Assembly (NCBI GenBank): GCA_050305935.1
Contig: JBNLGG010000064.1
Coordinates: forward strand, 1-24,028
DNA: 24,028 nucleotides
Reading direction: 5' to 3'
Source of the DNA: CAJXNP01 sp050305935
Lineage (GTDB): Bacteria; Bacteroidota; Bacteroidia; Cytophagales; Cyclobacteriaceae
Shown here: in pieces, positions 15,274 to 23,654 of the stretch
Layout of the letters: every line of letters starts with the position of its first letter
Numbering within the stretch: the first letter of the stretch is position 1
Translations under genes and position numbers: made by a program
Notes under the pieces: model-generated
The model's database searches: none
The model's input: the letters and a program-made list of their open reading frames with translations, nothing else
What the model was told of the DNA's origin: nothing

Positions 15274-16464
15274 ATGAAAAGATTAGTATTAATTTTTATT
15301 TATTCCATATTGATGAGCCCGCTGGCATTTGGTCAGTATGTACCTAAAGGAAAAGTATCCAAGGCAGACATGGCTCTATCTGCTGGAAAATTAGACGAAG
15401 CCAAGGCAGAAATCGACCTCGCATTTGAACTGGATGAAAAAGGCAAAACTACCACTTCTGCCAAAAACTGGTATACGAGAGGTAATATTTACAAAGCCAT
15501 CTATACCAATGATGGCGAGTATAAAGACCTGGATCCTGATGCCCTGGAAAAAGCAACCGCATCGTATAAGAAGACCGCCGAAATAGAAGGGAAGGAAAAT
15601 GGCTATTACACTATTTTTGCCAATCAGGAAATCACTAGTTTGTACGCTTCAGCGATTGATGCCGGTGCGGTAGCCTATCAGGAAGAAAATTTTGACAAAG
15701 CTTTTGAAGAATTTTCGAATGCATTAAAAGTAAAGAAAGGTGATTCCCTGGCTTTGTTGTATGCTGGATCGGTGGCCCAGGAAAAAGGTGACATTGATAA
15801 TGCCCTGAAAATGTATGAAACGATGGTGGAAGTGGGAAGTGCACCAGAGACTGTTTATTCTACCATTGTTTACTATTACAAAGTTGAAAAAGATGACATG
15901 GAAACTGCCATGAAATTCAATGACCTTGCAATCAAAAAATTCCCCGAAAGTAAGTCATTCGTGCAGGAAAAGATCGTTTACCTGATCACATCTGGCAAAT
16001 CTGCTGAAGCTGAGCAACATCTTCTGAGTGAAATTGAGGCACATCCGGAAGATCCTATTCTTTACTTTGAATTAGGTTATCTGTACGACGAGCAGGAAAA
16101 TGATGACAAGGCACTGGAAGCGTATGGTAAAGCTTTTGAGGTAGATCCTACCTATTATGATGCGATTTTCAACTATGCTATCGTCCACTACAACAAAGCT
16201 GCTGATATCATAAAAGCGTTTAATGACAAGCCACTTGGATCAAATTACAGCGCTACGGCCTATGCGAAAGAAGAAAAGCAAACGATGGAAAAAGCTGCTG
16301 TTCACTTTAAAGCCGCGCTTCCTTATCTTGAAAAAGCATACGAGCTAAAGTCCGATGATTTGAAACTACTGGAAATCCTGGGTGGTGTATATAACCAATT
16401 GAGAATGGATGATAAATACGATGAGATAAGTAAAAAGCTGGAAGCCTTAGAATCCGTCGAATAA
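15274..16464 (+). CDS. Periplasmic tetratricopeptide-repeat protein
   Basis: The 396-residue secreted protein has a signal peptide ending near AFGQ (residue 21). TPR units follow along its whole length: helix pairs with the A/G/Y/A spacing are seen around residues 30-50, 135-165, 170-200, 255-295 and 340-385, for example LYFELGYLYDEQENDDKALE. TPR arrays act as protein-docking scaffolds, and no enzymatic motif is present. The gene lies 33 bases after gyrA and ends 19 bases before a strong terminator, so gyrA and this gene probably form one transcript. The envelope location is unrelated to gyrase function, so the link is more likely one of shared expression than of shared pathway (inference). 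Confidence 0.9.
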   Translation: MKRLVLIFIYSILMSPLAFGQYVPKGKVSKADMALSAGKLDEAKAEIDLAFELDEKGKTTTSAKNWYTRGNIYKAIYTNDGEYKDLDPDALEKATASYKKTAEIEGKENGYYTIFANQEITSLYASAIDAGAVAYQEENFDKAFEEFSNALKVKKGDSLALLYAGSVAQEKGDIDNALKMYETMVEVGSAPETVYSTIVYYYKVEKDDMETAMKFNDLAIKKFPESKSFVQEKIVYLITSGKSAEAEQHLLSEIEAHPEDPILYFELGYLYDEQENDDKALEAYGKAFEVDPTYYDAIFNYAIVHYNKAADIIKAFNDKPLGSNYSATAYAKEEKQTMEKAAVHFKAALPYLEKAYELKSDDLKLLEILGGVYNQLRMDDKYDEISKKLEALESVE

Positions 16465-16483
16465 ATACCAAAGTAAGATTTAG

Positions 16484-16512
16484 AAAAGAGAGGCTTCGGC
16501 CTCTTTTTTTTT
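16484..16512 (+). terminator. Intrinsic terminator after the gyrA-TPR unit
   Basis: AGAGGC and GCCTCT pair around a stable TTCG tetraloop (16495-16498). The stem extends through A-T pairs and is followed by about nine T residues. The leftward lipoprotein gene ends at 16511, inside the same structure. Its reverse T run is shorter but may also stop convergent transcription. Confidence 0.93.
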
Positions 16513-17095
16513 ATAGCCAAACTTCCTTTAAATATACTTCCCAAACCAAAAGTTTTTCATCGCCGAAGACCTTCTTCGCTTTGGTCAAGACGGTGATACT
16601 TTTACCTTTTACGTTTTCGCCTTCATATACAAATTGAATTTCACAGTTATAGGTTAAACCTGAGGTTTGTGGGTCAAACGCCGATGTAATTTGATAGGCG
16701 GAAGGAATCGTAACCTTCGCATTGTCTGCAAAAATTTTCTCGATAAATTTTTTGGGTTCTATTTTGATGTTATTGTTCAGGATCGTACCATTTTCTGCTT
16801 CAAATAGTTTTACAAATTGGCCCATGGCTTTCTTTCGCAGCACGTCATTGATGGTAGAATCTCCCACGATAGACATGTATTCAAAAAATTCTTCTGACCT
16901 CTCAATGGCCCGTTTATCATAGGCAACCAGTCCGGCGGAATCCAGTTTGTCACTTTCAAAACTACTTAACAATGAAACCTCATTTTCATATGGCAGATCA
17001 CTCTCCTTGTAGGCAGATTCAGACTCTTTTATCGGGCTGCAATGGACGGTTATGATTGCTACTATGGCGATAGAAAGTGCATTAATTAATTTCAT
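16511..17095 (-). CDS. Putative lipoprotein, function unknown
   Basis: The 194-residue protein has a short N-terminal hydrophobic segment ending IITVHC-SP, with Cys19 as the likely lipid-modified residue. His at the -1 position makes the lipobox imperfect, so ordinary secretion is the alternative. The mature part begins with an acidic, Ser/Glu-rich linker (about 22-60), continues with a helical stretch (ERSEEFFEYM, VLRKKAMGQFVKLFEAENG) and ends in a probable mixed beta domain (residues about 105-194). I do not recognise the family. Its start overlaps the upstream membrane-protein gene by 14 bases, so the two are translationally coupled and probably act together in the envelope. It ends against the terminator shared with the opposing gyrA-TPR unit. 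Confidence 0.75.
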   Translation of the reverse strand: MKLINALSIAIVAIITVHCSPIKESESAYKESDLPYENEVSLLSSFESDKLDSAGLVAYDKRAIERSEEFFEYMSIVGDSTINDVLRKKAMGQFVKLFEAENGTILNNNIKIEPKKFIEKIFADNAKVTIPSAYQITSAFDPQTSGLTYNCEIQFVYEGENVKGKSITVLTKAKKVFGDEKLLVWEVYLKEVWL

Positions 17096-17993
17096 TGCTT
17101 TCAGTTTTAAAACGTAGATATACTATTTTGCCCTTTGACATCCTTGACTCCAGGACTTCTATATTTTTCAACCGGCTCGTTGGGAAGGAAAGTTTGTCAA
17201 TAAACTCTTCCTGGTTATAAATGGCCATTCCATTCCCCTGATTGTCCACCTGGAAAATTGCAGCGTTGTAAGAAAATACCTGTCGAAGTTGCTCCCTTCT
17301 TTCATTCCATTGTTCCTGATCAGACGCAGAGAAATACTTGATCATAAGCGAAAAATCGTCGGGCTGGAGAGGGATCTGCTCTTCCCAGTATTTGTAGCGT
17401 ATCTTCCGTTGAATTGTATCTGTAAAATAATAAGGGGCTTTTATCACAAACCTGATATTCTTGTTTTCAGACTTTAAAGAAAGCTTACCATCGACCAGCT
17501 CATGATAATGTTTTGGTGATTCATGTTCATTGATCCAAATAACCTCAAGCCTTGCATCCCGAATGGGTTCGAGGGTGTAGGCATCTATTATTTCTATGGA
17601 GTATTCGTAGTAGCGGGTACTAAAGGCAAACCAGGAAGTGAGAAGAACAAATGCCGAAATACCGGCGATGTATTTCCATTTATTTTTTTGCACCGTAAGA
17701 TGCTGATGTTTAGCCTTAAAGTCTATCCAATCCTCATAGTCGCAATATCTGCACAGCAAGTTTAATATATCGATCCGCGGAATGGATTCTTTGTCTGACT
17801 TCAGGTGGGTGTAAAACCATTTTTCACTGATCCGCCCCTGGACTTTTTCGATCAGGTCATCCTGAAAGTGTTTTATCTCCTGGCCCTTCCATTGACTTAT
17901 GTCCTCATGGTTGCCCGGATATTTCTTTCTAAGAGTAGAAGCAACCTTATCCTTGAGATGTTCAAAAAGTAGAATGTCCTTTTTATCTGACAT
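17082..17993 (-). CDS. Single-pass membrane protein with cytoplasmic helical domain, possible transmembrane regulator
   Basis: The 303-residue protein lacks a signal peptide. It has about 105 cytoplasmic residues, one transmembrane helix (about 107-126, WKYIAGISAFVLLTSWFAFS) and about 175 periplasmic residues. The cytoplasmic part contains ISEKWFYTHLKSD, then IPRIDILNLLCRYCDYEDWIDF. This pattern recurs at the N-terminus of Bacteroidetes membrane proteins and looks like a small helical, possibly DNA-binding, domain (memory and inference). The periplasmic part starts with a carboxypeptidase-regulatory-like beta stretch (IEIIDAYTLEPIRDARLEV). The gene overlaps the downstream putative lipoprotein by 14 bases and diverges from the gene cluster at 18132 across a spacer with phased repeat sites. 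A ToxR-like transmembrane regulator is one reading; a structural envelope protein is the other. Confidence 0.78.
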   Translation of the reverse strand: MSDKKDILLFEHLKDKVASTLRKKYPGNHEDISQWKGQEIKHFQDDLIEKVQGRISEKWFYTHLKSDKESIPRIDILNLLCRYCDYEDWIDFKAKHQHLTVQKNKWKYIAGISAFVLLTSWFAFSTRYYEYSIEIIDAYTLEPIRDARLEVIWINEHESPKHYHELVDGKLSLKSENKNIRFVIKAPYYFTDTIQRKIRYKYWEEQIPLQPDDFSLMIKYFSASDQEQWNERREQLRQVFSYNAAIFQVDNQGNGMAIYNQEEFIDKLSFPTSRLKNIEVLESRMSKGKIVYLRFKTESNEIN

Positions 17994-18028
17994 GGAAGAA
18001 ATATATAAAAAAATATGTATTCACCTTA

Positions 18029-18067
18029 TTTACAATTGTTGTAAAACGATTTACAAAGTCTTTACAA
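18029..18067. promoter_or_regulatory. Four phased TTTACAA half-sites, candidate operator
   Basis: TTTACAA occurs at 18029-18035, 18050-18056 and 18061-18067, and its complement TTGTAAA at 18039-18045. Start spacing is 10, 11 and 11 bases, close to one helical turn, so all face the same side of the DNA. The first two form a perfect inverted repeat with a 3-base spacer. The cluster is in the spacer between divergent operons, 36 bases from the leftward start and 65 from the rightward start. Confidence 0.5.
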
Positions 18068-18131
18068 TCGATGCTTTTTAGATTTCCGGTTGAGGTGTTT
18101 AAGTTGATTCAGGCAATTAAACTTAAAAATC

Positions 18132-18344
18132 ATGAAAGCAATTCTTAAAAACAACCTGGCAATTATCGAGATGGTGTTACTCCTCCTTATCATTGGAATG
18201 GTGATTTTCATTTTAAACGAAGTAGAGCTAATAAATGCCGGGGATAATGCTTCGGACGTAATTTCCATAAAAACAAAACGCTACCTGGCAATTAGCGGAA
18301 GTCAATTGCTAGGAAATTTCAATATCAATCAAATATGTGGTTAG
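18132..18344 (+). CDS. Small single-pass membrane protein, unknown function
   Basis: The 70-residue protein begins MKAILKNNLAIIEM and has one strong transmembrane helix (about 14-28, VLLLLIIGMVIFIL). A polar tail of about 40 residues (NAGDNASDVISIKTKRY) follows. The start lies 131 bases from the divergent gene, just beyond the phased operator. It has no recognisable family. The stop overlaps the start of the following secreted TPR gene by 10 bases (18335-18344), which suggests translational coupling and supports it as a real gene. A single-helix accessory subunit is plausible. A chance ORF remains possible, because AT-rich spacers can produce hydrophobic frames. Confidence 0.6.
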   Translation: MKAILKNNLAIIEMVLLLLIIGMVIFILNEVELINAGDNASDVISIKTKRYLAISGSQLLGNFNINQICG

Positions 18345-19642
18345 TTGGTTTAAACAAGATAGCAGGGGCGGTTTTGCTCCTGCTCCTTTTTTCTCACTTG
18401 TTGGTTGGCCAATCCGGGACATCTGATTGGACTCCGGAAATGCATGAAAAATATGCCATTCTGCAGGACGTCTCGAAAACAGGTCGCATCAAGGAAGGTG
18501 AGGAAGCGCTGAACTGGTTTGTTTCCAATTATCCCGAATTGCATGAAAACATTTATATTCTCGGAATTAAGTTGCTCCGAAGCGAATTTTCGGAAAGTGA
18601 AGATGATGCCAGGAAGGTAGAACTTTTTCAACATATTGCGCAGCTCTACGAATTACGGCAAATATACTTTGGCAGGGATGAGCTGATTGGTACAAGGGAA
18701 TGCCTGGATTTGTATTCTATAGGCCAGGAGGTTGCTACAACAAAAACGGATTCTATTCAACTTGTTCTATTTGATCAATTATACAGGCAATTTTCTACCC
18801 GGTTGGCTTCCAGTCATTTGGTTGCCTATATGCATGCGGTTATGAGAGGCTATGGCGATCAGTTGATATCCGAAGACAGCGTGCTACAGCATTATTCATT
18901 GATTTCAGCCAACCTGATCAACCTGGAGCAAAATGATACGACGGCTAAACTGAAAGAGCATCGACAAATGGTGGATAACATGCTGCTGAAAAGTATTGTA
19001 ATTAGCTGCGAAGACATTGAACACAGATTTGGCGATAAGCTTGATGGCGGTGATCGTGCACACTACGCCCAACTGATTTTAACCCTGTCCATGAATTATA
19101 ATTGTACAGATATGGAGCTATTTGTGAAGGCGCTGATGGTCAGGTTCGATTCGCAGCCCACGTATAAAATAGCATCCTTTCTGGCAAAGAAATTGGAAAT
19201 AAAAGGCGAGCACGAAAGGGCGGAAGAATACCTTTTATCAGCTTATCAGTTGGCAGATTCACGAGAATTAAAAGCCCTTTCGGCTATGGAACTGGCAGAA
19301 TTCTACACCCGAAGAAACAATAAGGTTAAATCAAGGGACTACATTAAAAAGTCGCTGGCCCCCAATCCAAATAATATGTCGGCTTACGCTTTATGGGGAG
19401 ACCTGTATTTTTCCAGTTTTAATGAGTGCAAGAAGGAAAAAAGCAGGGTGAGCGACAGGCTGGTTTTTCTGGCCGCTTATGAAAAATACCGGCTGGCGAA
19501 TGATCAGGAAAAGATGCAGACATCTGTGGCCCAGTTTCCTTTGGGCGAAGACATACATCTTGAAAACTACGATATCGGCGAAGAGATTCATTGCGGATGT
19601 TGGGTAAATGAAACCGTATCAATCATGAAAGGACCAAATTGA
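18335..19642 (+). CDS. Secreted TPR protein with terminal CGCW motif
   Basis: The 435-residue exported protein has a signal peptide (VLLLLLFSHLLVGQ, cleavage near residue 26). The mature chain is almost entirely helical with TPR-like pairs, clearest near residues 255-350 (ASFLAKKLEIKGEHERAEEY, AELAEF-type repeats). It ends EEIHCGCWVNETVSI, with Cys420 and Cys422. A similar short closing motif (CxCW-x-N/G-E-T) terminates other Bacteroidetes TPR proteins, by memory, and could be a disulfide or a surface-sorting feature. The gene overlaps the upstream small membrane protein and lies 7 bases before the DUF4349 gene, so the three form an operon. A scaffold role in the envelope is likely; no catalytic residues are recognised. 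Confidence 0.87.
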   Translation: MWLVGLNKIAGAVLLLLLFSHLLVGQSGTSDWTPEMHEKYAILQDVSKTGRIKEGEEALNWFVSNYPELHENIYILGIKLLRSEFSESEDDARKVELFQHIAQLYELRQIYFGRDELIGTRECLDLYSIGQEVATTKTDSIQLVLFDQLYRQFSTRLASSHLVAYMHAVMRGYGDQLISEDSVLQHYSLISANLINLEQNDTTAKLKEHRQMVDNMLLKSIVISCEDIEHRFGDKLDGGDRAHYAQLILTLSMNYNCTDMELFVKALMVRFDSQPTYKIASFLAKKLEIKGEHERAEEYLLSAYQLADSRELKALSAMELAEFYTRRNNKVKSRDYIKKSLAPNPNNMSAYALWGDLYFSSFNECKKEKSRVSDRLVFLAAYEKYRLANDQEKMQTSVAQFPLGEDIHLENYDIGEEIHCGCWVNETVSIMKGPN

Positions 19643-19649
19643 CAAAACG

Positions 19650-20444
19650 ATGAGAAAAGCATTTCTATCCATTATTATAATCGCATTTTTGCTGGGTGGA
19701 TGTCATTCTGACAATAGCTCCGACTTTGAACAAGCACCTATTGTGATGACTTCATTACCAGTTGATATGAATGAGTCTCAGGAACCGGAAGTCCAACAAA
19801 TGCTGATTAAACAAGCCGACCTTCGTTTTTCCACAGATGATATGGGCTTGACGAGGACGATGGTATTTGGCCTGATTCACCGGCATCAGGCCTACATTGC
19901 GGGAGAGACCAGTTCTATGTCTTCCTTTGAAATATCAGAAAAGATTGCCATCAAAGTTCCGTCCAGGAATTTTGATTCGCTGATGACGGCCCTTGCGCAA
20001 GAGGTCCAACACTTTGATGCCAAAGAAATCCGGGTGACAGATGTCACGAGCGAATACATCGATCTTCAGGCAAGAATTAACAACAAAGAGGTCCTTGAAC
20101 AGCGATTTTTAAATCTTCTGGACAAGACGGATTCCATCGAAGAACTACTGAGGATAGAAAAGAAGGTGGCGGAGGTAAGGGAAGAAATCGAGAGGGCCGA
20201 GGCAAGGCTTAACTATTTAAGCAGGAAAGTCAGCTATTCTGAAGTAAATGTCGAATTCTATAAAAGTCTGGAAGTGGCGCCCACTTTTGGTGCCGAGATT
20301 TCTGCCGGGTTTCGTAACGGGTGGGAATATCTAAAAAACATAGCCATTGGCTTGGCAAATGTGTGGCCTTTCCTGTTGGCTTTATTGGTGGGATGGTTAC
20401 TGATACGGGAGAGAAAATTGCTTTTTTTCAGGCAGAAGGCATAA
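19650..20444 (+). CDS. DUF4349-domain lipoprotein
   Basis: The 264-residue protein has a good lipobox, LLGGC, with Cys18 as the modified residue. A DUF4349 domain fills residues about 50-255: VQQMLIKQADLRFST at the start, KIAIKVPSRNFDSLM, the hallmark VTDVTSEYIDLQARINNKEVLEQRF, a coiled-coil hairpin (about 160-195) and a final transmembrane helix (WPFLLALLVGWLLI, about 239-252). DUF4349 proteins occur across many bacteria as envelope proteins of unknown function. Lipid anchor plus C-terminal helix would tether both ends, with the coiled coil in the periplasm. The gene is third in the rightward operon and convergent with recQ. No terminator is evident in the 221 bases that follow. Confidence 0.92.
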   Translation: MRKAFLSIIIIAFLLGGCHSDNSSDFEQAPIVMTSLPVDMNESQEPEVQQMLIKQADLRFSTDDMGLTRTMVFGLIHRHQAYIAGETSSMSSFEISEKIAIKVPSRNFDSLMTALAQEVQHFDAKEIRVTDVTSEYIDLQARINNKEVLEQRFLNLLDKTDSIEELLRIEKKVAEVREEIERAEARLNYLSRKVSYSEVNVEFYKSLEVAPTFGAEISAGFRNGWEYLKNIAIGLANVWPFLLALLVGWLLIRERKLLFFRQKA

Positions 20445-20665
20445 TTCTCCGTTGTGGCTACTCCAACTCCGCCAAAGAGTTTCAGTCAAAACCCGCACGG
20501 GTATGGCAGGCAGCCCCATTTTCTACCATCAGTTACCCAAATGAATGCACTTGATTGAGGACGACATTATAACGAGTAACGAGTTTAAAACGGTGGATGG
20601 TTGGGTCTTCTTCCTTTTTAGAATATGAAAATATACCGGGCAGAGAGATGGCGACAAAAACAATT

Positions 20666-22786
20666 TTATGAGTAATTCTTTTGTAAAAATGCCAGAGCAA
20701 GTCGAATCTTATAGTATTCGTGTTTTTCGTTCAGGGCTTCGAATATCGGCTTCAACTGATCGGTTTGATTCAGCTCAAGCCATTTTGAGTGTATTTCATC
20801 AATTTCATTTTGTGAAATATATTTGAACAAATCTACTCCATTATCCTTTTCATACAGGTAGGCAATATGTGAATACACAGTGAGGGGATTTAGCTGTCGC
20901 TTTTCGGCAATTTCATTCGGACTAAGGCCTTCGTTGAGCAGTGACATAGTTTCCAGGTAGGTTTTGCCTTTGATGGATTTTAATGGAGACGATTTGTTGA
21001 CATAGTCCTGGATCACCTTCATAAAAGTATCGCCATATTTATCCATTTTATGGTCGCCCACGCCGTTGATCTGGAGAAAGTCAGACGCATAAAGGGGCTT
21101 TTCTTCCACCATTTCCCGTAGGGTGGCATCGCTGAAAATGACAAATGCAGGTACATTCTCCTCGTTGGCCACTTTGAGGCGCGTGGATTTCAGGAGTTCC
21201 ATCAATTCTTCTTCGAATACCTGGGTTTTGCTCTTTGGCTTTTCATACACCGCCTTGTTCCATTCCCTTGGTTTTGAAAGGTAGACCTGGTCATCATTAA
21301 AAAGGACATTATTGCCCAGCCCCGTCACCTTAAGCTTATTGGATTGTGTGAAATCAACTTCCAGCAACCCGAGATTAATCATTTGTGAAATGTAGTCCAT
21401 CCAGTGCTCCCTGGAAATATCTTTGCCGATACCGTAGGTTTTAATGTTGTTATAGCCGAATTGAAAAATTTCATGCCGTTGTGCACCGCGAAGCACATCC
21501 GTGAGCATTCCCATGGCTACATTTTCCTTCAGCCGCTTACATGCGGAGAGGGCCATCTGGGCAATTTTTGTTCCGTTAAATTTTTCTGGCGGGTGCTTAC
21601 AATTGTCACAGTGCCCGCAAGTTTCTGAACGATACTCACCAAAATAATTGAGTATCATGTTGGTCCTGCAGCTGGTGGCCTGGCAGTAATCCATCAACCG
21701 GCTTAGTTTGGCATGCTGCACTTGTTTAAACTGGTCGCTGGCTTCGCTGCCATCAATGAAGGAACGCAAAATCTGCGCATCATGATAATTGAAGAATAAA
21801 ACGGTACTTGCAGCTTCACCGTCTCTTCCAGCCCTGCCGATTTCCTGGTAGTAACTTTCGATGTTTTTAGGAAGATTGTAATGGATGATAAACCTGATGT
21901 TGGGCTTATCTATTCCCATCCCAAAGGCAATGGTAGCGCAAATGATGTTTATTTTATCTTTTTGAAAATCTTCCTGAACACGGTGGCGGGTATCGGCATC
22001 CATCCCGGCATGATAGGAAGCAGCCTTGTAGCCTTTTTGTTGAAGGCGCTGCGCGAGTTCTTCAGTGGACTTCCTGCTCAGGCAATATATAATCCCATTC
22101 TCTTCTTTTTTCTGTTCCAATAAGCGGTAAATCGAATCCATTCTGGCATGCGCCGGAAGCACTTTGATGAATAAATTCTTTCGTTCAAAAGATGAAACAG
22201 CCACTAGCGGATTACGAAGTCTGAGCTGTGTTATGATGTCACCTTGTGTGGCTTTGTCGGCGGTGGCGGTGAGGGCCAGGTAAGGTACATCTGGAAACTC
22301 ATTTAGCAATTTGGGCAATTGGGTGTATTCAGGTCTGAAATCGTTCCCCCAAATGGAAACACAATGTGCTTCGTCGATAGCCAGTAGATTTAATGGTATC
22401 GGACGGATGAAGGAAATAAAATTGTCCGTTACAGCTTTTTCCGGTGAAATATAGAGTATTTTTAAAACGCCTTGCTTTACCTTCTGTTTTACGTCTGCGG
22501 CTTCCTTCGCCGTTTGGGCACTATAAAATGCGCCCGCTTCTATTCCATTGATCTTCAATGCCTCTACCTGGTCTTTCATCAAAGCAATCAGCGGCGAGAC
22601 GACCAGCGCCATTCCGGACCGGGCCAGGGCAGGCAATTGGTAACAAATGGATTTTCCACCCCCTGTGGGCATGATGACGAGGCTGTCTTTTTTTTGTAAA
22701 GTATTCTCTATGATTTTCTGCTGGGTTAATCGAAAGGAATCGTATCCAAAGTTAGTTTTTAACAGTTCAAGCAGGTTTGGCTCCAT
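20666..22786 (-). CDS. recQ: ATP-dependent DNA helicase RecQ with C-terminal HTH domain
   Basis: This is a 3'-5' DNA helicase for recombinational repair and fork processing. Order in the 706 residues: helicase core with a Gln at 22-23, Walker A TGGGKS (Lys45), DEAH 138-141, TATA near 173-176 and QEIGRAGRDG at 314-323. Zinc-binding Cys373, Cys390, Cys393 and Cys396 follow, with the same 17-residue first spacing as E. coli RecQ. A winged-helix RQC part (about 405-510), an HRDC domain (about 524-600) and an extra HTH domain (about 606-700, with LLNEGLSPNEIAEKRQLN) complete it. The aromatic-rich loop reads SIWGNDFRPEY, where the E. coli enzyme has SQWGHDFRPEY. The length exceeds E. coli RecQ (about 610) because of the HTH tail. 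It stands alone, divergent from the DUF92 gene. Confidence 0.96.
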   Translation of the reverse strand: MEPNLLELLKTNFGYDSFRLTQQKIIENTLQKKDSLVIMPTGGGKSICYQLPALARSGMALVVSPLIALMKDQVEALKINGIEAGAFYSAQTAKEAADVKQKVKQGVLKILYISPEKAVTDNFISFIRPIPLNLLAIDEAHCVSIWGNDFRPEYTQLPKLLNEFPDVPYLALTATADKATQGDIITQLRLRNPLVAVSSFERKNLFIKVLPAHARMDSIYRLLEQKKEENGIIYCLSRKSTEELAQRLQQKGYKAASYHAGMDADTRHRVQEDFQKDKINIICATIAFGMGIDKPNIRFIIHYNLPKNIESYYQEIGRAGRDGEAASTVLFFNYHDAQILRSFIDGSEASDQFKQVQHAKLSRLMDYCQATSCRTNMILNYFGEYRSETCGHCDNCKHPPEKFNGTKIAQMALSACKRLKENVAMGMLTDVLRGAQRHEIFQFGYNNIKTYGIGKDISREHWMDYISQMINLGLLEVDFTQSNKLKVTGLGNNVLFNDDQVYLSKPREWNKAVYEKPKSKTQVFEEELMELLKSTRLKVANEENVPAFVIFSDATLREMVEEKPLYASDFLQINGVGDHKMDKYGDTFMKVIQDYVNKSSPLKSIKGKTYLETMSLLNEGLSPNEIAEKRQLNPLTVYSHIAYLYEKDNGVDLFKYISQNEIDEIHSKWLELNQTDQLKPIFEALNEKHEYYKIRLALAFLQKNYS

Positions 22787-22878
22787 GTTGTGTCTAAAAA
22801 AAAATAGTTATTTGTATCGGCAAAATACTAAAATAATTAGTAAATGTATTCCGTAGGATAAATTAATATTTGCTATTT

Positions 22879-22886
22879 TAGATTTG
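22879..22886 (+). promoter_or_regulatory. Possible -7 element of the DUF92 gene
   Basis: TAGATTTG matches TAnnTTTG exactly, 24 bases before the start codon. No TTTG is found at the expected upstream distance, so only half of the promoter is supported. Confidence 0.27.
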
Positions 22887-22910
22887 AATATCAAGTAATC
22901 AACATTTTTT

Positions 22911-23654
22911 ATGGCAAACGAAGTACTCGAACAGATATTCATACTGATAGGTATTCTAATAATTATGGCCTACGGATTGGTATCCGGAAAGACCGACTGG
23001 ACAGGATCATTATCAGGAGGAGTTATTGCCACACTGATTTATTATAGCGTCGGCATTCCGGGACTCATATATTTTCTGGTGTTTTTTATTATAGGTTCGC
23101 AGGCTTCCAAATGGAAGTATGGACAAAAAGTGAAACTTGGCCTTGCCCAGGAAAATAAAGGGAAAAGGACATGGGTTCATGCTCTCAGTAATGCAGGTGC
23201 TGCTGCTTTTTTCGCGTTATTAGCACTCATTGGTTTCAGCAAAGAGCTGGCACATCTTGCGATGGCCTGTGTTTTTGCGACGGCCACATCTGACACGCTT
23301 TCTTCAGAAATAGGCAATATTACAGGGCGTCAATTCTATAATATTTTGACATTTAAAAACGATCAGAGGGGAAAGGATGGAGCGGTCAGCGCGGAAGGTC
23401 TTGCTGCCGGACTACTGGGGAGCCTTTTGATTTCCCTTTTGTATCTGCTTTTCACTATAGACTGGTCCGGTTTTGTCATCGTGTTTTTTATTGGTATCGT
23501 GGCTAATGTGCTGGATTCAGTTTTGGGTGCCACCCTACAGCAACGTCATTACCTGAACAATCATTCGGTAAATCTTGTCTCTACGACATTTGCCGCCATT
23601 GGAGGATTGATTTGTTATGGCTTATTGTATGTCACCCTGCTAATCTTAAATTAA
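22911..23654 (+). CDS. DUF92 family integral membrane protein
   Basis: The 247-residue polytopic protein has about six to seven hydrophobic segments. Typical DUF92 signatures are present: KRTWVHALSNAGAAAFFALL near residue 85, ATATSDTLSSEIG near 122-134, GKDGAVSAEGLAAG near 153-166 and VLDSVLGATLQ near 199-209. In plants the DUF92 protein VTE6 acts as a phytyl-phosphate kinase, and the family is related to CTP-dependent prenyl and dolichol kinases. A lipid-phosphate kinase role is thus a family-level hypothesis, and the bacterial substrate is unknown. The charged Lys/Asp segments between helices are probably the catalytic surface on the cytoplasmic side (inference). The gene appears monocistronic, diverging from recQ over 124 bases. 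Confidence 0.9.
   Translation: MANEVLEQIFILIGILIIMAYGLVSGKTDWTGSLSGGVIATLIYYSVGIPGLIYFLVFFIIGSQASKWKYGQKVKLGLAQENKGKRTWVHALSNAGAAAFFALLALIGFSKELAHLAMACVFATATSDTLSSEIGNITGRQFYNILTFKNDQRGKDGAVSAEGLAAGLLGSLLISLLYLLFTIDWSGFVIVFFIGIVANVLDSVLGATLQQRHYLNNHSVNLVSTTFAAIGGLICYGLLYVTLLILN

Noticed and set aside
20445..20665. Terminator or small gene between the DUF4349 gene and recQ
   Set aside because: No convincing stem with a T run or start/stop pair was found; only a short direct repeat (AACGAGT twice) is visible.
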